NCBI GenBank assembly: GCA_964521625.1
Contig: CAZFSM010000006.1
Location: forward strand, 113,566 to 177,565
Origin: UBA1444 sp964521625
GTDB taxonomy: Bacteria > Bacillota > Negativicutes > UBA1444
Length of the DNA: 64,000 nt
Reading direction: 5' to 3'
Both the position numbers and the translations under genes were made by a program. Below, piece by piece: positions 16,939 to 26,270 of this stretch. The number at the start of each line of letters is the position of its first letter. Position 1 is the first letter of the stretch. The notes under the pieces were generated by a model. That model was not told the DNA's origin. It searched no databases and saw only the letters and a program-made list of their open reading frames with translations.

Positions 16939-17934
16939 ATGAAAAAACTCTTCTATGATCAGGACGCCAACTGGGATCTCATGCTCGACAGAAAGGTCGC
17001 CGTCATCGGGTACGGCAGCCAGGGACATGCCCACTCCCTCAACCTGAAGGAAAGCGGCGTCGATGTGACCGTCGGCCTGTACAAGGGCAGCAAATCCTGG
17101 TCCAAAGCCGAAGCCGCCGGCCTGAAAGTCGCTACCGTAGCCGAAGCAGTTGCCCTGGCAGATGTCGTGATGATTCTGATCCCTGATGAAAAGCAAGCGG
17201 CTACTTTCCGCGAGCATATCGCCCCCAATCTCAAATCCGGCGCTGCCCTGGCCTTTGCCCATGGCTTTAACATTCATTTCGGCCAGATTCAGCCCGCCGC
17301 CGATATCGATGTGTTCATGGTCGCCCCCAAAGGACCCGGTCATCTGGTTCGTCGTCAATATACCGAAGGCGCCGGTGTCCCCTGCCTGTTGGCCGTTCAT
17401 CAGAATAGCAGCGGCATGGCCCATGAAATCGGCCTTGCTTATGCGCGTGGCATAGGCGGCACCCGAGCCGGCGTGCTGAACACAACGTTCAAGGAAGAAA
17501 CCGAAACCGATCTGTTTGGTGAACAAGCCATCCTCTGCGGTGGCATTACCGCACTGATCACCGCCGGGTTCGAAACATTGGTTGAAGCCGGCTACCAGCC
17601 GGAGTCGGCCTATTTCGAGTGCATGCACGAAATGAAACTGATCGTCGATCTGATGTATGAAGGCGGCATGGCCGGCATGCGTTATTCGATCAGTGACACG
17701 GCCGAGTTCGGCGACTATATGACCGGTTCACGGATCATCACCGATGGTACCCGGGCCGAGATGAAAAAGATTCTGGCAGAAATTCAGAATGGCACGTTCG
17801 CCAAGACCTGGATTCTGGAGAATCAGGCCAACCGTCCGGTGTTCAACGCAATGCGCCGTCAGGGGGCCGAACACCAGATCGAATCCGTCGGCAAAGAACT
17901 GCGGGGCATGATGCCCTGGATGAAGAAGCAGTAA
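16939..17934 (+). CDS. ilvC: Ketol-acid reductoisomerase
   Basis: NADPH-dependent, Mg-dependent second step of valine/isoleucine synthesis, 331 aa (class I short form). Rossmann motif GYGSQGHAHSLNLKESG near residue 25; metal-binding region DLFGEQAILCGG near 190-202 and FECMHEMKLIVDLMYEGG near 225. AGGAGGAATTTATT places ATG 16939. Codon use here is markedly GC-rich and biased toward strong codons compared with neighbours, consistent with high expression. Confidence 0.97.
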   Translation: MKKLFYDQDANWDLMLDRKVAVIGYGSQGHAHSLNLKESGVDVTVGLYKGSKSWSKAEAAGLKVATVAEAVALADVVMILIPDEKQAATFREHIAPNLKSGAALAFAHGFNIHFGQIQPAADIDVFMVAPKGPGHLVRRQYTEGAGVPCLLAVHQNSSGMAHEIGLAYARGIGGTRAGVLNTTFKEETETDLFGEQAILCGGITALITAGFETLVEAGYQPESAYFECMHEMKLIVDLMYEGGMAGMRYSISDTAEFGDYMTGSRIITDGTRAEMKKILAEIQNGTFAKTWILENQANRPVFNAMRRQGAEHQIESVGKELRGMMPWMKKQ

Positions 17935-17936
17935 TC

Positions 17937-19631
17937 ATGAAGCTGTCGGGTAGTCGAATTATTATCGAAACATTACTGGAACAGGGCGTCGATATTGTGT
18001 TCGGCTATCCCGGCGGAGCCATCATGCCCCTGTACGATGCACTGTATGACGCTCCGCTGCGTCATATCCTGACAGTCCATGAACAGGGATCGGCGCATGC
18101 AGCGGATGGATATGCCCGCGCCTCCGGCAAGGTCGGCGTCTGTATCGCCACCTCCGGCCCCGGCGCGACCAATCTGGTCACCGGCCTGGCCACCGCTTAT
18201 ATGGATTCCGTGCCAGTCATTGCCATCACCGGTCAGGTGGGGACTTCCCTGCTTGGCCGGGATGCCTTCCAGGGAGTGGATGTAACCGGCGTTACAATGC
18301 CGATTACCAAACACAATATTCTGGTTCAGGATATTCAAGAGTTGGCCGAATTGATGCGGGAAGCGTTTGCTATCGCCCGCGAAGGGCGGCCCGGGCCAGT
18401 ACTGGTAGATATCCCGCGTGATATATTAACTGCCGAATGTGAATTTCACAGCCAAACCAAGCCGCTCCAGTATACAGGCAATTGCAGCGCGAAACCGGAC
18501 AAGCTGATTTTGCAGCAGGCAGTAGACTTAATTCAAGCAGCAAAACAACCGGTCATGATTGTCGGTGGCGGTGTGAAAGCCGGAAAAGCGCATGAAAAGG
18601 CAATCGAGTTTGCCGCAGTCTGTAACCTGCCTGTCGTCAGTACTTTGATGGGGTTGGGAACATTTAGCGAGGCAAATCGGGAATTTCTCGGCATGACCGG
18701 CATGCACGGACAGCGAACCGCCAACCGCGCCGTTGCCAATGCCGATCTGATTGTTGCTGTAGGAACACGTTTCAGTGACCGGGTCACCGGTGATCGCAGC
18801 CAGTATGTGACTGGCAAAACAATCATACAATTTGATATCGATTCTGGCGAAGTGGGCCGAAATATCGCTGCGAATCTGGAGTTTATCGGCAACCTGGACT
18901 TGAATATTTCCTGTCTGACGCAAGAATTGTTCAAGTCACCCCCACTCCGCTTCCCTGCCTGGTGGGAGCAAATCGAGCTATGGCGCAACGACGCTTTTGA
19001 ACTTACCAGCGATGAAGTTTTGAATCCCCAATGGCTTATGCGGCATATGTCCCAGGCAACTGCGGCCAATCCGGTAATCTGGACTACCGATGTCGGTCAG
19101 CATCAAATGTGGGCGGCCCAACACCTGACGGTAAGTCAACCTCGCTCCTGGATTACTTCCGGCGGCATGGGCACGATGGGCTTTGGTTTGCCGGCAGCCA
19201 TGGGCGCACAGCTTGCCTGTCCCGGAACACAGGTGGTTGCGATTTGCGGCGACGGCGGCTTCAAGATGACCGGCATGGAACTATATACGATTGCCAGCAA
19301 CAGCATCCCGTTGATTTGTGTTATTATTGATAATCATATGTTGGGAATGGTCCGGCAATTACAATATGTATTTTGCGAAGAACGGTATATGGCTGTTAGT
19401 TTGCCCCCGTTTGACTTTGTCGGCTTTGCTCGGATTTGCGGCGTACGTTCCCAGGCGGCCAATACACCGGCTGAGTTTGCCGCTGCTTTTGCCAGAGCAC
19501 TGTCACACCCCGGCCCTTCGGTTATTGTTGCCGATATTGCTGAGGATTTCATGGTTGATCCGATGGTGCAGCCGGGACGACCGATCGATCAATTTGTTGA
19601 CCTTAAACCGGCACAGGAGGAGGTTGCCTGA
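17937..19631 (+). CDS. ilvB: Acetolactate synthase large (catalytic) subunit
   Basis: ThDP- and FAD-dependent enzyme joining two pyruvates, or pyruvate and 2-oxobutyrate; 564 aa. Catalytic Glu in HEQGSAHAADGYARASG near residue 48; ThDP-binding GDGGFKMTGMELYTIASNSIPLICVIIDN near 440. It starts 2 bp after ilvC, so translation is coupled. It pairs with the short ilvN product two genes upstream. A family-typical length argues against truncation. Confidence 0.96.
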   Translation: MKLSGSRIIIETLLEQGVDIVFGYPGGAIMPLYDALYDAPLRHILTVHEQGSAHAADGYARASGKVGVCIATSGPGATNLVTGLATAYMDSVPVIAITGQVGTSLLGRDAFQGVDVTGVTMPITKHNILVQDIQELAELMREAFAIAREGRPGPVLVDIPRDILTAECEFHSQTKPLQYTGNCSAKPDKLILQQAVDLIQAAKQPVMIVGGGVKAGKAHEKAIEFAAVCNLPVVSTLMGLGTFSEANREFLGMTGMHGQRTANRAVANADLIVAVGTRFSDRVTGDRSQYVTGKTIIQFDIDSGEVGRNIAANLEFIGNLDLNISCLTQELFKSPPLRFPAWWEQIELWRNDAFELTSDEVLNPQWLMRHMSQATAANPVIWTTDVGQHQMWAAQHLTVSQPRSWITSGGMGTMGFGLPAAMGAQLACPGTQVVAICGDGGFKMTGMELYTIASNSIPLICVIIDNHMLGMVRQLQYVFCEERYMAVSLPPFDFVGFARICGVRSQAANTPAEFAAAFARALSHPGPSVIVADIAEDFMVDPMVQPGRPIDQFVDLKPAQEEVA

Positions 19632-19632
19632 T

Positions 19633-20862
19633 ATGTCCTATTCTTGGAATGACCTGGATAATCTTTTACTATACCGGGGGATTTTACGCGACCCTTTGGT
19701 GCAACTGCTGCGAAGCGATGCCGCCGCAGCGGAAAAAACTGCTGCTCTGATCAAAGCGGCGGAAGAACTGTCGCTTGAAGGCGATATCATCTTTGAATAT
19801 CTGCTGCAGTTGTTGGCGGAAGATGAAAATCCGTTCAGCATTATGGCCGAAAAAAGCGATGGCCAGATCGGCGCCAGCTTACAGCAAGCTGTGGTGCAAG
19901 ATATTACGCAGCTGCATCAGTTTTTTCAATCAAACCAGGATACGCCCGCAGACGATTTTCTACAAAACTATCAACCCACCCGTTCGGTCCCCCGTGCCTT
20001 TATCAATCCGTTGCGACTGGCGCTTAAATCGCCGAATGCGGTAGATGCTTCGCTAACAGCGCTCGCAACATTTACTGATCACTATGTCCGTCATGGTTAT
20101 GGCGATATGGCTCGCTATACCGTGTTTCGCTGGGATCTCGAATTGGGACTCGTTCCCGTGCGCCATCCCGACCGCATCCAGATGGATGATCTGATCGGTT
20201 ATGAACGACAGAAGGCAGTCTTGACTCAGAACACGGAAGCTTTTGTCGCTGGAAAACCAGCCAATAATGTTCTGCTCGTCGGTTCACGCGGAACCGGAAA
20301 ATCTTCTTCCGTCAAGGCACTGCTTAACCAATACGCTGACATGGGCTTGCGGTTAGTGGAAATCACCAAACATGACCTGCGTCATCTTTCTTCGATTATG
20401 CAAGCCTTGCGCGAACGCGGCAAAAAATTCATTTTGTTCATGGATGATCTTTCGTTTGAGGAATTTGAAATCGAATACCGCCATCTGAAGTCAATGATGG
20501 AGGGCGGTGTGGAAACGAAGCCGGACAATGTTTTAATTTATGCTACCTCCAATCGGCGACATTTGGTTAAAGAGACATGGAATGACAGAGCCGGAGCCAA
20601 TGCCGATGACATCCATTCATGGGACACCATCAATGAAAAAATCTCTCTGTCGGATCGGTTTGGCATAACCTTGACCTTTGCCCCGCCCAATCAGGATGAA
20701 TATCTGCGGATTGTCGAATCGATAGCCCGCAAACGAAACATTTGTCTACCGTCTGCAGAGCTTCGCGCCGAAGCGATCAAATGGGAAACAGCCCATTCCG
20801 GACGCTCAGGGCGAATCGCCCAACAGTTCATCGCCCATCTTGAGGGCCGCGATATTGCCTGA
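19633..20862 (+). CDS. DUF815-family AAA-like ATPase
   Basis: 409-aa predicted ATP-binding protein of the DUF815 family, function unknown. Walker A GSRGTGKSSSVKALL near residue 218; Walker B-like FILFMDDLSFEEFE near 270; IYATSNRRHLVKE near 303 is the sensor-like segment. The N-terminal 200 residues are helical and poorly conserved. ATG 19633 is chosen because AGGAGGAGG lies just upstream and the ilvB stop ends at 19631; longer in-frame reading would overlap ilvB. It is the last gene before a strong terminator and so should follow ilv T-box control. Confidence 0.85.
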   Translation: MSYSWNDLDNLLLYRGILRDPLVQLLRSDAAAAEKTAALIKAAEELSLEGDIIFEYLLQLLAEDENPFSIMAEKSDGQIGASLQQAVVQDITQLHQFFQSNQDTPADDFLQNYQPTRSVPRAFINPLRLALKSPNAVDASLTALATFTDHYVRHGYGDMARYTVFRWDLELGLVPVRHPDRIQMDDLIGYERQKAVLTQNTEAFVAGKPANNVLLVGSRGTGKSSSVKALLNQYADMGLRLVEITKHDLRHLSSIMQALRERGKKFILFMDDLSFEEFEIEYRHLKSMMEGGVETKPDNVLIYATSNRRHLVKETWNDRAGANADDIHSWDTINEKISLSDRFGITLTFAPPNQDEYLRIVESIARKRNICLPSAELRAEAIKWETAHSGRSGRIAQQFIAHLEGRDIA

Positions 20863-20886
20863 TCCCAATCATGGTCATTCAAAACT

Positions 20887-20930
20887 AAAATCCGGTGCAG
20901 CAAGAATAAATCTTCGCCGCACCGGATTTT
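20887..20930. terminator. Bidirectional terminator between DUF815 and lhgO-like gene
   Basis: AAAATCCGGTGC...GCACCGGATTTT with an inner GCAAGA/TCTTCGC stem. U-runs occur on both strands, so it serves the convergent genes on each side. Confidence 0.85.
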
Positions 20931-20960
20931 CTGTTATAAATCACGCGATATTTGATAAAT

Positions 20961-22091
20961 TTACAACTCGACCCATTGTGTCACCATACGGCCAATGGCC
21001 AAGCAACCGGTCAGACCTGGCGACTCAATACCAACCAGATTGATGAATCCCGGCAAATTCTTTTCTTTCTCATGCCGAATCACGAAATCTTTGACCGGGT
21101 CGGTCGGCGATTGCAGCTTGGGGCGCACTCCAGCCATATCAGAATTGATATCTTCCCGCTCCAGGAACGGCAAATAACTCTTTGCCGCCAGAAAAAACTC
21201 ATCGCCATGTGCATCATCCACATCATAGTTGACCTGATCGACATGAAAGGCACTGGGACCCAACCGCGCCCTGCCATCAAGGCTCTTAGTCACATGGATG
21301 CCGAGACCCTTCAAGGCTTTCAACGGTGGCGGATAAACCAAGTGATTCAGCAGTTTCGATTTAGAAGCGGAAATGCCGAAGTACTCCCCCTTGACCCAAT
21401 AAATATGAGTTCCCTCAATCTCGCTGTTTAAGCCAAGCCACTCGCCGACTTTATCAGACCACAGGCCCGCAGAATTAATCAACCAGGTGCAGGCCAGCTG
21501 ATCCAGGTTGCCGTCAGGTCCCCGGAACGTCACTTCATATTCGCTGCCGTTATAATAGACATTTGTGACTTCGTGCCGGTAAGCGACGAAGTTGTTCTGA
21601 CCGGCGCAGACTATATGCTCGAGTTTTCCCATCAATTTATGACTGTCAATAATGCCGGTCGATGGTGAATGAATCGCCGCCACAGCGGTGATGTTCGGTT
21701 CCATTTTGGCGATGGTTTGCCGATCCAGCAATACCAGGTCATTTACCCCATTGATTTTGCCCTGTTTGGCAATTTCTTCGATGTGATGAATCTCACTCTC
21801 TTCACGGGCAATGATCAGTTTGCCGATGCGTTGGTGAGGAATCGAGTGTTGGTTGCAGAAACTATACAACAATGGATTGCCTTCCACACAGATCTTTGCT
21901 TTCAGGCTGTTTGTCGGATAATACATTCCGGCGTGAATGACTTCGCTATTGCGACTTGACGTGTGCCAACCAAACTGTTGTTCTTTGTCAAACAGAGCGA
22001 TACAGGCCTGCGGATACTGCTCGGTGATTTCCGCCGCTACCGCCAGTCCAACCACTCCGGCGCCAATGACAATGACGTCCACTTTGTCCAT
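20961..22091 (-). CDS. lhgO: L-2-hydroxyglutarate oxidase-like FAD oxidoreductase
   Basis: 376-aa DAO-family flavoprotein. N-terminal FAD-binding GAGVVGLAVAAEI at residues 10-22, then TSSRNSEVIHAGMYYPTNSLKAK near 44-66, characteristic of LhgO/L2HGDH. C-terminal GVRPKLQ and NLVGIESPGLTGCLAIG close the fold. The family oxidises L-2-hydroxyglutarate to 2-oxoglutarate; related members use other 2-hydroxy acids. It lies 30 bp downstream of the DASS carrier, which suggests that it oxidises the imported dicarboxylate. Confidence 0.85.
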   Translation of the reverse strand: MDKVDVIVIGAGVVGLAVAAEITEQYPQACIALFDKEQQFGWHTSSRNSEVIHAGMYYPTNSLKAKICVEGNPLLYSFCNQHSIPHQRIGKLIIAREESEIHHIEEIAKQGKINGVNDLVLLDRQTIAKMEPNITAVAAIHSPSTGIIDSHKLMGKLEHIVCAGQNNFVAYRHEVTNVYYNGSEYEVTFRGPDGNLDQLACTWLINSAGLWSDKVGEWLGLNSEIEGTHIYWVKGEYFGISASKSKLLNHLVYPPPLKALKGLGIHVTKSLDGRARLGPSAFHVDQVNYDVDDAHGDEFFLAAKSYLPFLEREDINSDMAGVRPKLQSPTDPVKDFVIRHEKEKNLPGFINLVGIESPGLTGCLAIGRMVTQWVEL

Positions 22092-22121
22092 TTTGAAAAC
22101 CCTCCTAGAATATATTACAGT

Positions 22122-23579
22122 TTATATCAGACCGATCCATTTCCACCAGGTAAACGCCGTGATAATCCACAGACCCCAAATGATCAGTCCGAGGATGATT
22201 GAAGTTTTCAACTGGTCGGAAACCGAATAATAACCGGCGCCGAATACGATGATATTCCCCATGGTGTTAAACGGCAAGAACAATGCATAGGCCATCATGA
22301 TTGCCAAAGGCACGCAAAAAGGAATAATCGGGAAGTTCATCGCCTGCGCCAGGCCGATATAGATCGGAATCATCACACCGGTCATGGCCGTTGTGGTTGA
22401 CCAGATTACATGACTGAAGATGGAGAAACCCAATAATATAATCAGCAGCGGCATCATTGGCAGCGATTGCAGGCCAAGACCAGCCATAACTGCCTTAACC
22501 AGCCATTCAAATGATTTTGTATTCATCAGCACGCCACTAAGCGTGAGCACACCGCCAAAATAAACAAACAGTTCCCATGGCAGGGACTTTTCGGTTTCTT
22601 TCCACTCCAGGACGCCGATGCGCGGCAAGAAAATTAAAAGACCAACAACAAAAGCAATCATTGTTGAATCAAATTTGTGAATACTGTCAGTCGACCACAT
22701 CCCAAGCGCCAGCAAGAAATAGCCAACAGCTTTTTTTTCCGACAGACTCATCGGACCCATTTCACTCAGCTGTTTATTGATATAGTCCATTCCGCCGGGT
22801 ACACTCTTGACTTCAGCGGGAAACAATCGCAAACAAAGCCACAAGGTAACTGCTAAAATGACGATATTGGTTGGCACAGCAGCCAATGCCCAGAAACTCC
22901 AGGTGGTAAATACTGAAGCGCCAGCCGCTCCGGCAATCAGGCCAATCGCTACCGGGTTTGGAATTGTGCCGGTCAGGAATGCTGAACCGGTGATATTGGA
23001 GGTAAATGTAGCAGACAACGCCAGCGCCTTGCCGAAGTTGGACTGACCCGGTTTTGCGTTGTAGGCAGTCGCAATGCCTTCAATAATGGGCAGCATGGCA
23101 GCCGTGCGCGCCGTGTTTGACGGCGTGAATGGCGCTATGATAAAGTTCGCCAGCATTGACGCTGCTATTGCGCCAGCAGGCGTTTTGCCCATACTTTTCA
23201 TGATTGTCAAAGCGATACGTTTGGCGACACCAGTCTTGGTCATGGCAATTGAGAGAACAAAACCAGTCACCAACAGCCATAATGAGGGAGAAGCAAAACC
23301 ACTGACGGCAAATGCCGCATTACGGATCAGGCTGCCATCTTTAGCCAGCGCGCCTGTCGGATTGCCGACCCAAAAATAAAGCAGAGCGACAATTGCAAAG
23401 GTGCTCACCGCGAAGTTGATGCCGATGGTGATCCAGATCACAACCGCCGCACCAAAGATCGACAAAAGCTTATGCTGGACAAGTGTCATTCCCGTAGGTG
23501 TTGGTAGCAGCCAAATCATAAAAAATACTGCAATTGACAGAATCAGGCCATATTTTTTTCCCCACTGCTCAAACGTCAC
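22122..23579 (-). CDS. DASS/SLC13-family sodium:dicarboxylate symporter
   Basis: 485-aa membrane protein with about 12 hydrophobic segments, divalent anion:Na+ symporter family. Family motifs include the SNTART loop near residue 155 and a C-terminal ASMLAN/SHVIWSTTTAMTGVMIPI half with pseudo-repeat. Likely cargo is 2-oxoglutarate, malate or another C4-C5 dicarboxylate. The start is GTG 23579. It follows a LytTR regulator and a promoter with LytTR-like repeats, and precedes lhgO. Confidence 0.88.
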   Translation of the reverse strand: MTFEQWGKKYGLILSIAVFFMIWLLPTPTGMTLVQHKLLSIFGAAVVIWITIGINFAVSTFAIVALLYFWVGNPTGALAKDGSLIRNAAFAVSGFASPSLWLLVTGFVLSIAMTKTGVAKRIALTIMKSMGKTPAGAIAASMLANFIIAPFTPSNTARTAAMLPIIEGIATAYNAKPGQSNFGKALALSATFTSNITGSAFLTGTIPNPVAIGLIAGAAGASVFTTWSFWALAAVPTNIVILAVTLWLCLRLFPAEVKSVPGGMDYINKQLSEMGPMSLSEKKAVGYFLLALGMWSTDSIHKFDSTMIAFVVGLLIFLPRIGVLEWKETEKSLPWELFVYFGGVLTLSGVLMNTKSFEWLVKAVMAGLGLQSLPMMPLLIILLGFSIFSHVIWSTTTAMTGVMIPIYIGLAQAMNFPIIPFCVPLAIMMAYALFLPFNTMGNIIVFGAGYYSVSDQLKTSIILGLIIWGLWIITAFTWWKWIGLI

Positions 23580-23616
23580 CTAAACCCCACCCTTTCGTCT
23601 AAAGATTCGCAATCTT

Positions 23617-23645
23617 ATAATATATAGGAATCGGTCCTGGGTCAA
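23617..23645 (-). promoter_or_regulatory. Promoter of DASS-lhgO operon
   Basis: TTGACC (23645-23640), 17-bp spacer, TATTAT (23622-23617). It lies 38 bp before the GTG of the carrier gene. Confidence 0.65.
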
Positions 23646-23655
23646 AGTATTATCA

Positions 23656-23705
23656 ACGAACAGCGCCAATTCAGCAACCAACGACGAAATGGGCCTACGA
23701 ACGGA
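23656..23705 (-). promoter_or_regulatory. Three LytTR-like direct repeats upstream of the DASS promoter
   Basis: On the minus strand TCCGTTCGT (23705-23697), GTCGTTGGT (23685-23677) and GCTGTTCGT (23664-23656) share GTT(C/G)GT. They are spaced 20 and 21 bp apart, i.e. on one DNA face, and the last ends 10 bp before the -35. The first fits the LytTR consensus [TA][AC][CA]GTTN[AG][TG] fully. Likely sites for the response regulator encoded just upstream. Confidence 0.55.
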
Positions 23706-23725
23706 TTATGATTTTCGGACTCATA

Positions 23726-24454
23726 TCAAATGGGAAAATGGTCTTTAAGTTTGGACGCATAGACCCTGCCTACAGGAATTTCACGCAACGAGTTTTTCAT
23801 GATTAACAGGTAGCCGCGATGAAACCAGTTGGCAAGTTGAGCAATTTGATTGATATTGACGATGAAGTTTCGATGACAACGAAAGAAATTGGCGGGATCC
23901 AGCATCCCCTCCAGTTCGTTCAAGCGATTGCGGATTTCATAACGCTTATCATCGACTGTTTGCAGAAAAACTTGCCGATCTTCTGCTTCAAACAACTGAA
24001 TCTGACTTATTTCAATCACTTCCAGGCGGTCGCCTGCCTCGGCCAATATTTTGTTCAAGTATTTTACCGGCTTGGCTCGAGTGATATTGCCGATACGATT
24101 CTTCACCCGTTTGATAACACGTTCGATATCGGTTTCGTCAAACGGCTTTAACAAATAATCCACCGCATCGACTTCAAACGCATCAACGGCGTAATTGCTG
24201 AACGCGGTAACAAATACCATCAACGGCGGGTTCTTAGTACTGGAGAGTTTGCGCGCCAACTCCATACCAGTCATTCCAGGCATCTGAATATCAACAAACA
24301 TTACATCTACAGACTGTTTGCCCAGCCACACAAATGCATCTTCAGCATTATGAAGAACGCCGACTACCTCAATTTCACCGGAGGTTTCAAGCATACACTT
24401 CAATTCATCGCACATCGGCAATTCATCATCAACAATAATCGATTTAAATCGCAT
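23726..24454 (-). CDS. LytTR-family response regulator
   Basis: 242 aa. N-terminal receiver domain with phospho-acceptor Asp in DVMFVDIQMPGMTG near residue 55 and Lys in DYLLKPFDE near 104. The C-terminal LytTR DNA-binding domain spans about residues 135-240 (FFRCHRNFIVNINQI). It follows the lytS-like kinase, whose stop codon lies within its SD region. It probably activates the DASS-lhgO operon immediately downstream, where matching repeats are found. Confidence 0.92.
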   Translation of the reverse strand: MRFKSIIVDDELPMCDELKCMLETSGEIEVVGVLHNAEDAFVWLGKQSVDVMFVDIQMPGMTGMELARKLSSTKNPPLMVFVTAFSNYAVDAFEVDAVDYLLKPFDETDIERVIKRVKNRIGNITRAKPVKYLNKILAEAGDRLEVIEISQIQLFEAEDRQVFLQTVDDKRYEIRNRLNELEGMLDPANFFRCHRNFIVNINQIAQLANWFHRGYLLIMKNSLREIPVGRVYASKLKDHFPI

Positions 24455-24459
24455 AGGGC

Positions 24460-26181
24460 CTACCCCTCCTGACGTCGTATAATCGGCAACCTGATTTGCA
24501 CGAGGGTTCCTTTGCCCTGTTGACTCGTAATTTTCAGGCCGAATTTTTTTCCAAAGGTAGTCTGAATTCGTTTATGAATATTATTCAAGCCGATTCCGGC
24601 GCTACTTGCGCCGCGATTTAAATGGCCGTCAAATTTTACAATTTGCGCCAATCGACCAGCGGAAATTCCTAATCCGTCATCTTCCACATCGACCAACAGG
24701 CAGTCTTCATTCTTGTATATGCGCAGTTGCAAATTTCCACCCGAGCGTTTTGACGACAAGCCGTGCTTGATTGCATTTTCCACCAACGGTTGCAGGGAAA
24801 ATATCGGCAACATCACATCCATCAATTCGGTCTGAATCATTTCACTCACTTGAATCCGGTCGCCAAAACGGGACCGTTCCAGTCGGACATAAGAATGCAC
24901 CAGGTCCATCTCTTCGGCCAAAGAGACCATATCGTGCGAACGTTCCAGGGATTGTCGCAAAAAATCAGATAAATCCTTTATCCTGGCGCGGGCTTTTTCT
25001 GGCGCCGTTCTGACCAAGGCCCGTATGGTGCTCAAGGTATTGAATAGGAAGTGTGGATTGACCTGTGCTTTTAGCATGTTGTATTCAGCCTGAGACAACA
25101 TGATTTTCTGTTCATCCAACTGGCGCTTGTCTAGCATCAGACTTAAATAATCAGCGATTCCCTGCACCATTTCCAATTCGTACGGCGTAATCAAGTCGCC
25201 ATCGGCTTTAAAAACCATCAATGCGCCGCATAAATTGCCGTCAATCATCAATGGCGCCCTGATCAAGCTCGACAAGCTGCACCGGTGATCGTCCCGGCAA
25301 CCCCAGGCAGGTTTGTCAATTTCAAGGATCCCCCGTTCATATTCCCCATGCCATGTTTCAATAGCGACTGGCAAACTGTCACCAGGACGATGGTACGCCT
25401 GCCCGGTTCCGGCGAACGCCAAAAAGTGCTGCGTATCGGTCAATGCCACGGCAGCAGCATTGGTCTCCAGCCGGAGGATGCTGACAATTTTTCCTGCCGT
25501 TTTTGGGTTAAGACCTTCACTCAGCAATTCCGTACTTTGCTGAATCAGACGCATTGAGCGTTGTGCCGCCTTTGCCTGAACTTTGTCCTGTTCCTGAAAT
25601 ACGTCGCGCACGATATAAACAAATAGTCCGACAGCCAGAGTGTTGGCGATGATGGTTGGAATGCCGATAATTTTTTCCAGCTCCCAGGCACGTTCAAACG
25701 GTTCTGATATTCCCAGCACCAACAATTTCAACATCACTTCGGCACAAAGGCCGGTAGTCAAAGCAACCGGCAATTCGAGCCGGCGTGAGCGAAATTTGTA
25801 ATAAACGAAGCCGCTAATCAGCCCAGCGACAATATTGGCCAATACGGAAGCCCACATGGTATAGCCACCCATGAAATAGCGTGGCAGCGCACCCAACAAA
25901 CCAGCGCCGACACCGACCCAGACTCCGCCGATCAAACCACCGGCAATTGGTCCGACGATACGGGTATTGGCCATCGATCCCATTACGGGAATCCCTAAAA
26001 AATTGCCAAATGCAGAAAAAGCACCGAATACTAAGGCCAAAATCAATTTGTCTCGGCTACGGAATGATGATTGCGACAAAGCGTGCCTGACTGCGGGCAG
26101 GCGCGTGGTCAGGTAGGCAATAATCCCTATCAATCCTACATTGCGGGCAATATCAAGTATCAGCGGCCACTGCATATTCAA
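24460..26181 (-). CDS. LytS-family sensor histidine kinase
   Basis: 573 aa. The N-terminal 5TM-LYT membrane domain (residues 1-190, with GSMANTRIVGPIAGGLIGG) is followed by a GAF-type domain about 215-355 containing CRDDHRCSLSSLIRAPLMIDG. The His_kinase domain has NPHFLFNTLSTIRAL near 375 (phospho-His) and the HATPase motifs LVENAIKHGLSS and DDGLGI near 490-520. Family members sense small metabolites or membrane state. Context points to a dicarboxylate or oxoacid signal. Confidence 0.92.
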   Translation of the reverse strand: MNMQWPLILDIARNVGLIGIIAYLTTRLPAVRHALSQSSFRSRDKLILALVFGAFSAFGNFLGIPVMGSMANTRIVGPIAGGLIGGVWVGVGAGLLGALPRYFMGGYTMWASVLANIVAGLISGFVYYKFRSRRLELPVALTTGLCAEVMLKLLVLGISEPFERAWELEKIIGIPTIIANTLAVGLFVYIVRDVFQEQDKVQAKAAQRSMRLIQQSTELLSEGLNPKTAGKIVSILRLETNAAAVALTDTQHFLAFAGTGQAYHRPGDSLPVAIETWHGEYERGILEIDKPAWGCRDDHRCSLSSLIRAPLMIDGNLCGALMVFKADGDLITPYELEMVQGIADYLSLMLDKRQLDEQKIMLSQAEYNMLKAQVNPHFLFNTLSTIRALVRTAPEKARARIKDLSDFLRQSLERSHDMVSLAEEMDLVHSYVRLERSRFGDRIQVSEMIQTELMDVMLPIFSLQPLVENAIKHGLSSKRSGGNLQLRIYKNEDCLLVDVEDDGLGISAGRLAQIVKFDGHLNRGASSAGIGLNNIHKRIQTTFGKKFGLKITSQQGKGTLVQIRLPIIRRQEG

Positions 26182-26218
26182 GTCGCTTCCTCACAAATTG
26201 CATAGTGCAAGATTCCAA

Positions 26219-26254
26219 GAAAAAACCTGTCATGCTTTATATGACAGGTTTTTA
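26219..26254 (-). terminator. Terminator of the yggS-to-yggU operon
   Basis: AAAAACCTGTCAT/ATGACAGGTTTTT with a 7-nt loop and U-run, between the DUF167 gene and the lytS gene. The U-run on both strands makes it bidirectional in form. Confidence 0.88.
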
Positions 26255-26270
26255 TAATTCAGTGCGACGA

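Noticed and set aside
16912..17628. 238-codon frame antisense to ilvC
   Set aside because: Caused by the strong GC-rich codon bias of ilvC; no start signal.
19318..19632. N-terminal extension of the DUF815 protein into ilvB
   Set aside because: ATG 19633 has an excellent SD and the extension shows no family similarity.
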